NCBI RefSeq assembly: GCF_000018405.1
Contig: NC_009943.1
Location: 1,119,001 to 1,183,000 of the forward strand
From: Desulfosudis oleivorans Hxd3
GTDB taxonomy: Bacteria; Desulfobacterota; Desulfobacteria; Desulfobacterales; Desulfosudaceae
Reading direction: 5' to 3'
Length of the DNA: 64,000 nucleotides
Part shown: piece by piece, positions 16,970 to 25,400 of the stretch
Layout of the letters: the number at the start of each line of letters is the position of its first letter
Position numbering within the stretch: position 1 is the stretch's first letter
Notes under the pieces: generated by a model
The model's database searches: none
What the model saw: only the letters and a program-made list of their open reading frames with translations
Told to the model about the DNA's origin: nothing
Made by a program: the position numbers and the translations under genes

Positions 16970-17932
16970 TCAAGGGGCCTGCTCGTCGGGCTCCACGTGG
17001 ACCAGCACATCCAGAATGTCGGGCCCGTATTTGAGAAGCTCTTTTTTTACTGTTTCCGCGATATCGTGGCCGGCCCGCACGGAAAGGTCGGGCGCCACGC
17101 GAATATGCAGGTCCACCAGGCAGCGTGCCCCTGATTTCCGTGTGCGTATGGCATGCACGTTGGCGACCCCTTCCACCGTCATGGCGATCCGGTAAATCCG
17201 GTCCTGTTCCGCTTCTGATGCACCGTGGTCGCTGACCTCGGCAAGGGCCGGTGACAGAATCTTCCAGGAGACGTGAAGAATAAACCCCGCGATTACCAGG
17301 GCGCCGATATGGTCCAGGATATCCAGGGAAGGGTGGAACGACGCCCCGACCACGGCGATAATGGCCGGTACCGAGCTCAATGCGTCGGACCGGTGGTGCC
17401 AGGCGTTGGCCACCAGGGCCGGTGATTTTACCTGCCGGCCCACCCGCACGGTCCAGTGATACAGCAGTTCCTTGAAAAAAATCGAGGCAACAGGACCCCA
17501 CAGGGCGACCAGCGTGGTGTGATGCACATGCCGATCTCCCAGGGTAACCATGGCCCGGTAGGCCAGGCCGCAGGCAACAGCGGCCAGCGTGATGCCGATG
17601 AAGATGGTCACCAAGGCCTCCACCCGCTTGTGCCCATAGGGGTGGCAGGTGTCAGGCGGTGCGGACCAGAATTTTACGCCCACCAGCACGGCAATGTCCG
17701 TGGTCATGTCTGACAGGCTGTGCACCGCGTCCGCGATTACCGCCTGGCTGGCGCCCAGGAACCCGACCACGAATTTCAGGCCGGCCAGCCCGATATTGAC
17801 AAACAGTCCGATCCAGGTGATGCGCCGGACCGGAGCGATCTCGCTTGATTCATACCGTTTCCGTTCAGCAGGTTCGTTTTGATTTTTTTCTCTTTCCACA
17901 TCCACATCCAATCTGTCGCTGAAAGTGCACAT
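16970..17932 (-). CDS. Cation diffusion facilitator (CDF) family metal exporter
   Basis: 320-residue inner-membrane divalent cation/proton antiporter. Six predicted spans lie between about residues 35 and 230, with CDF metal-site motifs DAVHSLSDMTTDIAV in TM2, HPYGHKRVEALV after it and AWHHRSDALSSV in TM5 (the D/H/D pattern). A cytoplasmic domain of about 90 residues follows and ends in HVEPDE. A longer frame reaches 18016 but would overlap the upstream gene; the ATG at 17932 is preferred though no strong ribosome-binding site is visible. It lies 31 bp after the metallophosphoesterase gene and 11 bp before the CCA enzyme gene. Metal specificity (Zn, Fe, Mn, Co) cannot be read from the sequence alone. 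Confidence 0.93.
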   Translation of the reverse strand: MCTFSDRLDVDVEREKNQNEPAERKRYESSEIAPVRRITWIGLFVNIGLAGLKFVVGFLGASQAVIADAVHSLSDMTTDIAVLVGVKFWSAPPDTCHPYGHKRVEALVTIFIGITLAAVACGLAYRAMVTLGDRHVHHTTLVALWGPVASIFFKELLYHWTVRVGRQVKSPALVANAWHHRSDALSSVPAIIAVVGASFHPSLDILDHIGALVIAGFILHVSWKILSPALAEVSDHGASEAEQDRIYRIAMTVEGVANVHAIRTRKSGARCLVDLHIRVAPDLSVRAGHDIAETVKKELLKYGPDILDVLVHVEPDEQAP

Positions 17933-17963
17933 ACAGTGGTTATATGCGGCTTTGACCAGCGAA

Positions 17964-19100
17964 TCAATAAAGGCTTTCCGTATCGGGCCGGGCGGTTGCA
18001 CGCAGCCTGACGGCAAGTATTTCGCCGGGGGCCCAGAGTCGCATGCGGGGGCCCCAGGTGCCGATGCCCCGGCTTACGATCAGTGCCATGGTCTCGACAG
18101 CGTAACGGCCTTCGATAAACGGGTAGTTCAGTTTTACCAGGAAATCAAAGGGCCATATCTGGCCGCCGTGGGTGTGGCCGGAGAGCATCAGGTCAACACC
18201 CAGGCGGGCTGCTTTTTCCATGTCCCATGGCGTGTGGGAAAGCAGGACAGTAGCGGCTTTCGGCGGCCGGTTTTCAAGGGCTTGCCGCACCGGGTCTACT
18301 TTTTTCCCGGAACGTTTATGAATCGTCAGGTCGTCCACACCGGCCAGCACCAGGCCCGGTGCGATTTCGGCCCATCGGTTGCGCAACACGTTGATGCCGG
18401 CCTTTTGAATCACGGTCATGGCGATTTCGGACCGGTCGTAAAATTCGTGATTGCCGTACACGGCCCAGACGCCCAGGGGGGCTGAAAACCGGCCAAGGGC
18501 CTGGGCCAGGCGGTCGTGGGGGCCTGAGATGCCGTGGCCTTCAACGATATCACCGACCAGCACCACCAGGGCAGGCTTGAGGGCCGCCACCTGGGCAATG
18601 CGACTGGATAGCCATTTCTCCCCCAGAAGGGGGCCGATGTGCAGGTCGGTGAGGACCGCGATAAGCGTGTTGTCCATTTCGGCCGGCAGGTCTTGAATCT
18701 GCACATCGTGATGGCGGATCACCGGCGGTCGAAGCCCCTGGACCAGGGCCGCAAGGCAGAGCAGCCCGCCTGCGATCAGGGCCCACTGGCGAAGCTGAGG
18801 AAGGGAGTGCCGGAACAACAGGCCGAAACCGGTGGCCAGCTCAACCGCTGCCAGGGAGGTGGCCAGCAGCAACAACGCCCCCATCCAGGCCATGCCCATC
18901 CATTCCAGAACAAAAAAAACCGGCCCTTCATGGCCGTGGGCCCAGATGCCCCCGGCCACCAGCACGGCCCAGAGGACAAAGCCGCCGCCGGCCAGTTGCC
19001 CGGCGGAAAACCGGTTTTTAAAAAAAGGGGTGGATGCGGCACGCCAGAGCACGTATCCGTGCAACAGGGTGACCGAGAAAGTGAGCATGATTCGGAACAT
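17964..19100 (-). CDS. Membrane-anchored metallophosphoesterase (YkuE/YaeI-like)
   Basis: 378 residues. About four hydrophobic segments in the first 125 residues anchor the protein; the calcineurin-like phosphoesterase domain follows with its metal-binding motifs in order: TDLHIG, GDIVEG, GNHE, a histidine in LLSHTP, and SGHTHGGQIWP. Enzymes of this type act on phospholipid pyrophosphates or related lipids (for example UDP-diacylglucosamine in the LpxG/YaeI groups), so a cell-envelope substrate is plausible but unproven. First gene of the order mpe-cdf-cca. An ATG five codons upstream (19113-19115) falls inside a relict of the palindromic element described at 19106-19133, so the start at 19100 is preferred. 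Confidence 0.88.
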   Translation of the reverse strand: MFRIMLTFSVTLLHGYVLWRAASTPFFKNRFSAGQLAGGGFVLWAVLVAGGIWAHGHEGPVFFVLEWMGMAWMGALLLLATSLAAVELATGFGLLFRHSLPQLRQWALIAGGLLCLAALVQGLRPPVIRHHDVQIQDLPAEMDNTLIAVLTDLHIGPLLGEKWLSSRIAQVAALKPALVVLVGDIVEGHGISGPHDRLAQALGRFSAPLGVWAVYGNHEFYDRSEIAMTVIQKAGINVLRNRWAEIAPGLVLAGVDDLTIHKRSGKKVDPVRQALENRPPKAATVLLSHTPWDMEKAARLGVDLMLSGHTHGGQIWPFDFLVKLNYPFIEGRYAVETMALIVSRGIGTWGPRMRLWAPGEILAVRLRATARPDTESLY

Positions 19101-19105
19101 GGCGC

Positions 19106-19133
19106 TAACCTGCATATTTCATGAAATTTTTTG
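19106..19133. repeat. Relict terminal repeat of the MITE-like family
   Basis: TAACCTGCATATTTCATGAAATTTTTTGC resembles the 28-bp terminal inverted repeat at 19610-19637, sharing the core ATATTTCATGAAATTTTT. The following 30 bases also loosely resemble the interior of that element, but no second terminal repeat is visible, so this is a degenerate or one-ended copy at the 5' end of the metallophosphoesterase gene. Confidence 0.55.
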
Positions 19134-19243
19134 CAAGACCTGAATACGTTTATATGGTAGTAATGAAAGCCGGGCCGGCTGTCAACAGATAAAAGCCGGG
19201 CCATGCCGCAAAACGGCTGATGCCTTACCCTGGAGACAGGACA

Positions 19244-19612
19244 ATGACCCGGAAAGAGACCCTTGATGCGGGGCTGGCGTTTGTGCTGATCCTGCTGATT
19301 ATCGCCCTGGCGCTGAAAAGCCATCTGCTGGTGGCGGTGGCCGCCCTTGCCGTGCTGGTCTGCATGACAGTGCCCCGGCTCTTTACCCCCTGGGCCTTCT
19401 TGTGGTTCGCACTTTCCCGCATCCTCGGCGCGGTCATGTCCCGGGTGATTCTGGCCGCCATTTATTTTCTGGTTGTGACGCCTGTGGCCGTGGTGCGCCG
19501 GGCGGCCGGAAAGGACCCCATGCTGCGGAAGCGGTGGAAACAGGCGGATGGTTCAGTGTTTGCCGACCGGCACCACACCTTTGGGCCGGAAGATATTGAG
19601 CATCCATATTAG
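19244..19612 (+). CDS. SxtJ-like small membrane protein
   Basis: 122 residues (MTRKETLDAGLAFVLILLI...). Two or three membrane segments at about residues 8-45 and 55-85 are followed by a soluble tail whose RRAAGKDPMLRKRW and DGSVFADR/H are characteristic of the family named after SxtJ of the saxitoxin operon. The start at 19244 is favoured over one 24 bases upstream because GGAGACAGG lies 9 bases before it. In many bacteria proteins of this family sit beside NodU-type carbamoyltransferases, as here. Its TAG stop (19610-19612) is supplied by the terminal repeat of the adjoining MITE-like element, so the original C-terminus may have been longer. Confidence 0.75.
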   Translation: MTRKETLDAGLAFVLILLIIALALKSHLLVAVAALAVLVCMTVPRLFTPWAFLWFALSRILGAVMSRVILAAIYFLVVTPVAVVRRAAGKDPMLRKRWKQADGSVFADRHHTFGPEDIEHPY

Positions 19613-19775
19613 CCCGGATATTTCATGAAATTTTTCGACATGGGTTAATTTTTATATAAGATACAGTGTGTTGAAATTGATTTCAGGCGTTTTTTGAAAA
19701 CACAAACTGTTATGAACGGTTTGAGGTATTTTATATCAATTTTATGCCGAAAAATTTCATGAAATATCCGGGTTA
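19610..19775. mobile_element. 166-bp MITE-like element with 28-bp terminal inverted repeats
   Basis: The left end TAGCCCGGATATTTCATGAA + ATTTTTCG (19610-19637) and the right end (19748-19775) are inverted copies with one mismatch. The interior is AT-rich, without coding capacity. TTA/TAA-like sequence borders both ends, but I cannot fix a target-site duplication. Related copies are at 19106-19133 (relict) and 46026-46083 (short version). No transposase is present, so it would be a non-autonomous element; alternatively it is a large hairpin-forming intergenic repeat. Confidence 0.75.
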
Positions 19776-19799
19776 GAACACCTGCCGGCGGAGAAGAAA

Positions 19800-19949
19800 A
19801 TGGACTTTCTCAGGGATCTGTGGGGTTTTTTAAGAACGCGCAAGAAATACTGGCTGGCACCGGTCATCCTGGTGCTGCTCTTTTTCGGTCTGCTGATCGT
19901 GCTGACCGGCAATACCGCGGTAGCGCCTTTTGTCTACACGCTTTTTTAA
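19800..19949 (+). CDS. 49-residue SxtK/DUF5989-like membrane peptide
   Basis: A short gene easily missed: MDFLRDLWGFLRTRKKYWLA followed by a hydrophobic span of about 20 residues and ending VAPFVYTLF. The layout (FLRxLWxFLRxRKKYWLxP plus one membrane span, about 50 residues) is that of the DUF5989 family, which I recall as the companion of SxtJ-like proteins and carbamoyltransferases. GGAGAAGAAA precedes the ATG. The stop lies 13 bp before the carbamoyltransferase ATG. Function is unknown; the conserved partnership suggests a membrane anchor or accessory for carbamoyl transfer. Confidence 0.8.
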   Translation: MDFLRDLWGFLRTRKKYWLAPVILVLLFFGLLIVLTGNTAVAPFVYTLF

Positions 19950-19962
19950 AATACACGGGACT

Positions 19963-21834
19963 ATGAAACAGCGACCGATTCTGGGCATATCGGCATACTA
20001 TCACGACAGCGCCGCCGTGCTGCTGGACGGCGGCAGGATTGTGGCCGCGGCACAGGAGGAACGGTTTTCCCGTGTCCGTCACGATGCCGCGTTTCCACGG
20101 AATGCCGTGCGGTATGTGCTCTCCGAAGGCGGCTGCGCCCTGGACGACCTGGCGGCCGTGGCCTTTTACGACAAGCCCTTTCTCAAGTTCGAGCGCCTGC
20201 TGGAAACCCATCACGCCGTTGCGCCCGGTGGCCTTGGCGCATTCCTGGCCGCCATGCCGGTCTGGGTGAAAGAAAAGCTGTTTACAAAGTCTTTGCTGTA
20301 CCGGGAACTTTGCGATGCGACCGGCGAACAACCGAGCCGCCGGCCGGCGCTGTTTTTCCCCGAACACCATCTTTCCCATAGTGCCTCCGCCTATTTTGCC
20401 TCTCCTTTTGAAAGTGCCGCCATTCTGACTGTCGACGGGGTGGGGGAGTGGGCCACCACCACCCTGGGCATGGGTGAGCAGGGCCGTATCACCCTGTTAA
20501 AAGAGCTGCACTTCCCTCACTCCCTGGGCCTGCTTTATTCCGCGTTTACTTACTACTGCGGGTTTGCCGTGAACAGCGGCGAGTACAAGCTGATGGGACT
20601 GGCGCCCTACGGCAACCCCCAGGGCGATACCTTCCGGCGTTACAAGGCGCTGATTTATGAGAACCTGGTGGACCTGCGGCCGGACGGATCGTTTCTGCTG
20701 AACATGAACTTTTTTGACTTTGCCGCCGGTTCGCGCATGTGTAACGACAGAAAATGGGAAAAGCTGTTCGGTATTCCCCGGCGACTGCCTGAAGCCGGGC
20801 TGTCGAGGGATTACATGAATATGGCCCTGGCGATTCAGCAGGTAACAGAGGAGATCGTGCTGCGCCTGGCAAAAACACTGAAAACCATTACCGGCGCAAA
20901 AAACCTGGTGATGGCCGGCGGTGTGGCCTTAAACTGCGTGGCCAACGGCCGTCTTCTGCAAAGCGGTCTGTTTGACCAGGTATGGATTCAGCCCGCCGCA
21001 GGCGATGCCGGCGGCGCCCTGGGAGCCGCCTATGCCGCTTACTGCATAAAGGGAGGCAAAGCGCTTCCCGTGATAACCGACGGCACCGACCGGATGGAAG
21101 GCGCGCTGCTGGGGCCGGCGTTTTATTCAGAGAATGTCCGGCGCATGGCCAAAAAGTTCGGCGCGGTTTACGAGCGGTACGACAGCATGGATGATCTGTG
21201 CGGGGTCGTGGCCCGGCGGCTGGCCGCCGGCCAGGTGGTGGGATGGTTCCAGGGCAGAATGGAGTGGGGCCCCCGGGCTCTGGGCAACCGGTCCATTCTG
21301 GCCGACCCCCGGGATCCGGGCATGCAGCGGAGGCTGAACCTGAAGATCAAGTTTCGGGAGCCCTTTCGGCCCTTTGCCCCGGCGGTTCTGGCCGAAGACG
21401 CAACGGAGTGGTTTGCGCTGGAGGCGCCCTCTCCTTACATGCTGCTCACCGCGCCGGTAAAGCCTTCCCGGCGCAGGCCGGTGCCGGACAACGAGGTCGC
21501 GCTGACCCTTCAGGAGCGCCTGGCCGTGCCCCGTTCCGAGATACCGGCGGTCACCCACGTGGACTTTTCTGCGCGGGTCCAGACGGTGGACGGAAAAACC
21601 AATGAACGGTTCCACCGCCTGCTTTGCGCCTTTAAACAGGAAACCGGCTGTCCGGTCCTGATTAACACCAGCTTCAACGTGCGGGGCGAACCGATTGTGT
21701 GCACTCCGGCAGAAGCTTATGCCTGTTTTATGCAAACCGGTATGGACTGCCTGGTGATTGAAAATTTTTTATTTGAAAAGACAGGCCAGCCCTGTTTCGT
21801 GAAAGAGACACCGAATGAAAAGCCGATGCTATAG
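19963..21834 (+). CDS. NodU/CmcH-type O-carbamoyltransferase (SxtI-like)
   Basis: 623-residue carbamoyltransferase transferring a carbamoyl group from carbamoyl phosphate, through carbamoyl-adenylate, to a hydroxyl of a glycan, nodulation factor or natural product. The N-terminal Kae1-like domain begins ILGISAYYHDSAAVLL and contains EERFSRVRHDAAFP, FFPEHHLSHSASAYF (metal-binding HHxSH) and VDGVGEW. The mid-region has MAGGVALNCVANG and PAAGDAGGALGAA. The C-terminal domain contains GRMEWGPRALGNRSILADPR and LINTSFNVRGEPIV. An in-frame start 33 bases upstream overlaps the preceding gene and lacks a ribosome-binding site. The target is unknown. The SET-domain gene starts inside its last codons. 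Confidence 0.93.
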   Translation: MKQRPILGISAYYHDSAAVLLDGGRIVAAAQEERFSRVRHDAAFPRNAVRYVLSEGGCALDDLAAVAFYDKPFLKFERLLETHHAVAPGGLGAFLAAMPVWVKEKLFTKSLLYRELCDATGEQPSRRPALFFPEHHLSHSASAYFASPFESAAILTVDGVGEWATTTLGMGEQGRITLLKELHFPHSLGLLYSAFTYYCGFAVNSGEYKLMGLAPYGNPQGDTFRRYKALIYENLVDLRPDGSFLLNMNFFDFAAGSRMCNDRKWEKLFGIPRRLPEAGLSRDYMNMALAIQQVTEEIVLRLAKTLKTITGAKNLVMAGGVALNCVANGRLLQSGLFDQVWIQPAAGDAGGALGAAYAAYCIKGGKALPVITDGTDRMEGALLGPAFYSENVRRMAKKFGAVYERYDSMDDLCGVVARRLAAGQVVGWFQGRMEWGPRALGNRSILADPRDPGMQRRLNLKIKFREPFRPFAPAVLAEDATEWFALEAPSPYMLLTAPVKPSRRRPVPDNEVALTLQERLAVPRSEIPAVTHVDFSARVQTVDGKTNERFHRLLCAFKQETGCPVLINTSFNVRGEPIVCTPAEAYACFMQTGMDCLVIENFLFEKTGQPCFVKETPNEKPML

Positions 21835-22438
21835 AACCGAAAAACAGATTCATCTTCTCTTTAAGCAGCAGGGGGTTCTTTACCTGCCGCGATCACGGGT
21901 GGACTTTGAACCGCTGCTGTCCGTCCGCCTGGACCGGACCCCTTATTACCGGGCCAACCGCGAGGAGTTCGCACACCTGGCCCGGCTCTATGGTGATGCG
22001 ATTCGGGCGGCTGATGTCGCGCCCATCTATATTCAGCGTGTCGACGCCGCCATCGGCCTGGGGGTGTTTGCCGCGGCCCCGATTCAGAAGGACGCCTTTA
22101 TCGGTGAGTACGCCGGCGTGGTCCAGGTCGCGGGAAAGGACGAGCCGGTCTTTGCCGCGGAAAACGGGCATGAGTCCGACTACTCGTGGTACTACCTGGA
22201 CAAACCGAAGGGGCTTCCCGAGCTGGAGATCAACGGCCGGCAGGAGGGAAACGAGATGCGGTTTGTCAACCACGGGGCCCCACCCAACCTGAAGGTGGAG
22301 CACACCCTGATCGACGGCCAGTGGGTGCTCTTTTTCGTGGCCGGCCGGAACATCGAAAAGGACGAAGAGCTGCTCATCAGTTATGGCAATGAATACTGGG
22401 AGGGCGGCTTTCGCTCCCTGGCCGACAACGGCGGTTAG
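21815..22438 (+). CDS. SET-domain protein, putative lysine methyltransferase
   Basis: 207 residues. The region from about residue 78 to 200 is a SET domain: GLGVFAAAPIQKDAFIGEYAG (opening strands), NEMRFVNHGAPPNLKVEH (the conserved N-H SAM-binding motif), and VAGRNIEKDEELLISYGNEYW (ELxxxYG-type closing motif). SET proteins methylate lysine side chains using SAM; bacterial ones are uncommon outside a few lineages and their targets mostly unknown. There is no separate pre-SET zinc cluster. The N-terminal 75 residues match nothing I recognise. The gene overlaps the carbamoyltransferase by 20 bp, implying coupled translation and a shared process. Confidence 0.88.
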   Translation: MKSRCYRTEKQIHLLFKQQGVLYLPRSRVDFEPLLSVRLDRTPYYRANREEFAHLARLYGDAIRAADVAPIYIQRVDAAIGLGVFAAAPIQKDAFIGEYAGVVQVAGKDEPVFAAENGHESDYSWYYLDKPKGLPELEINGRQEGNEMRFVNHGAPPNLKVEHTLIDGQWVLFFVAGRNIEKDEELLISYGNEYWEGGFRSLADNGG

Positions 22439-22451
22439 CGTCTGGACGTCC

Positions 22452-25400
22452 ATGTTTACAAATTCAATAAAAGCCGCTTACCGTCTGGCAAATCAGGCCC
22501 TGCGGGTTGACCGGCAGTATGCGCTGCGCCGGCTTTCCGCCATTTCCGGCGGCAGGCGGCCCCTGTCCGGCCCGGCCCTGGAAAGGGAGGTTTCCCAGCT
22601 GATTGCCCGGCTGGAGGGATCAGTGGCCCTTCGTGCTTTCCGGTATGACCGCTTTCCCCGGCTCCCCTCGGACCCTGCCCTGCCCATTGCCCCCCGCCAG
22701 GATGAAATCATCGCCGCGATTCAGAAACATCCGGTGGTGATTGTTTCCGGGGCCACCGGGTCGGGCAAGACCACCCAGATTCCCCGGTACTGCGTGGCTG
22801 CCGGATGCGGCAGGGACGGTCGCATCGGCTGCACCCAGCCCCGGCGCATCGCGGCGGTGTCCGTAGCCGCCAGAATCGCCGACGAACTGGGAACGGCATC
22901 AACGGGCCTGGTGGGTCACAAGATCCGGTTTTCCGATACAACGGCCGGTACTCACCTGATCAAGATCATGACCGACGGCATTCTTCTGGCCGAGGCCCAG
23001 CGGGACCGCTATTTAAATGAGTATGACGCCATTGTGGTGGACGAGGCCCATGAGCGGAGCCTGAACATCGACTTTATTCTGGGCATTCTCAAACAGGTGC
23101 TGGCAAAGCGGGACGACCTGCGGGTGGTAATCACGTCGGCCACCATTGACACGGAAAAGTTTTCAGCGGCTTTTGATCAGGCCCCGGTGATAGAGGTGTC
23201 GGGCCGCATGTATCCCGTGGAGATAAAATACACGCCCCCGGAACCGGAATTCGGCAACGGCGAGCCCCCTACCTACGTGGAACTGGCCGTGGCCGAAGTG
23301 GAGCGCGTCTGCAGGCGCAGCCCCTTCGGTGATATTCTGGTGTTCATGCCCACGGCCCAGGACATACGGGAGACCTGCGACATGATCGAGGGCCGCCGCA
23401 TGCCCGGCGCAACCGTGATGCCCCTTTTTGCCCGGCTTTCCGGTGCGGACCAGGCCCGGGTTTTTTCCAGGCCCCCGGGCCGGAAAATCATCGTGGCCAC
23501 CAACATCGCCGAAACATCCATTACCATTCCCGGTATCCGGTACGTGGTGGACACCGGCCTTGCCCGCATATCCTATTACAATCCCCGTACCCGCACCACA
23601 TCGCTGTCGGTGCGGTCCATATCACAAAGCAGTTGCCAGCAGCGGGCCGGGCGCTGCGGGCGCGTGGAAAACGGTGTATGCGTACGTCTCTATGACCAGA
23701 AGGATTTTGAATCCCGCCACCTGTTCACCCCACCCGAGGTTCTGCGGGCCAACCTGGCCGAGGTGGTACTGCGCATGATGGCCCTGAAGCTGGGCACGCC
23801 GGACACTTTCCCCTTTGTGGACCGGCCCGCGGACAGGAGCATTCGGGACGGGTATGACACCCTGGTGGAACTGGGCGCCATTCAAGCCGTCAGCCGGGGC
23901 GGCTACCGATTGACCGAAACCGGCCGGCTCATGGCAAAGATCCCGGCAGACCCCCGGCTGGCCCGCATTCTGATTGAGGCCGGGAAAAACGGCTGCCTGG
24001 AACCGGCCGTTGTCGTGGTGTCGGCCCTGAGCATGCAGGACCCCAGGGAGACACCGGCGGAAAGGCTCAAGGAGGCCCGGGCCGCCCATGCCGCCTTTGC
24101 CCACCCGGCCTCTGATTTTATCACCCTGCTTAACATATGGGAGGCGTGCCGGGATAAAGGTACCGGGCAACTGAAGCGGTTCTGCCGGGACCATTTTCTG
24201 TCGTTCCGGCGTATGCGGGAGTGGCGGGACCTGTATGCCCAGATGCAGCAAATCGCAAAGGAACATGGACTGGGAACCGGCCTCGCCGCCATCGACCGTC
24301 ATCAGGACCCGGACGGTTTTTACGCGGCTTTTCACAGGACCCTGCTTTCCGGATACCTTTCCAACATCGCCGAGAAAAAGGAAAAAAACATATACAATGG
24401 CGCCGGTGGAAAAACGATGATGATCTTTCCCGGTTCGGCCCTGTTCAATACCGAGCCGTCCATGATCATGGCCGCTGAACTGGTGGAGACATCCCGGCTC
24501 TATGCCCGGACCGTGGCCGCTATTGACCGGCAATGGATTCGTCCCCTGGCAGGAGACCTGTGCCGGGAAACCTATCTTGCCCCCCGGTGGCGCAGAAGCC
24601 GGGAGGAGGTGGTGGCTGACTGCCGAACCACCCTTTTCGGCCTGACAGTGGACTTTCGGGAGTCGGTTTCCTACGGCCGTGTGGACCCGGCCGGTGCCGC
24701 CGATATTTTTATCCGCAGCGCCCTGGTAAATGGTGACGTGAAACAGCCCCTTTCCTTCATGGCCCACAACACGAGGCTCATCGAAGAGGGCGTGGAGATT
24801 GAAAATCGCCTGCGGCGGAAAACCTTTCTGGCCGGGGATGACGACCTGTTCGCCTTTTATCGCCAGCGGCTGGACAACGATGTGTACAGCATGCGCACCT
24901 TAAAGAAACGCATCGCGGAACAGGGGGTCGATTTTCTGAAGATGTCGCGGGCCGATGTGATTAAAGAAGAGCCGGACCCAGAGGAGATGGCCGGTTTTCC
25001 GGACACCCTTCACCTGGGCCGGGAACAGTTTGCCTGTCTGTACGCCTTTGACCCGGCAAAAGATGAAGACGGCGTCACGGTTCGGATACCGGCGCACCGG
25101 GCGCCGGACGTGGATCCGGACCATCTGGACTGGCTGGTCCCCGGACTGCTGACGGAAAAGATAGCGGCCCTGGTCAAGGGGCTTCCCAAGGCCTATCGGA
25201 AACAGCTGGTGCCCATCAGCCGCACCGTGGAGATCATCACAACGGAAATGCCACAAAGGAAGCGGCCCCTGGTCTCGGCCCTCTCCCTGTTCATCCGCAA
25301 GCGGTTTGGCGTTGAGGTTCCCGCTTCGGCGTGGCAGCCGGAAAAACTGCCTGAACACCTTCATGCCCGTATTGCTATTACGGATGAACGTAACCGGGAG

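Noticed and set aside
16959-17501. An N-terminal extension of the CCA-adding enzyme into the cation efflux gene
   Set aside because: The extension is out of frame with the CDF gene, which has clear motifs; the CCA enzyme motifs start right after ATG 16958.
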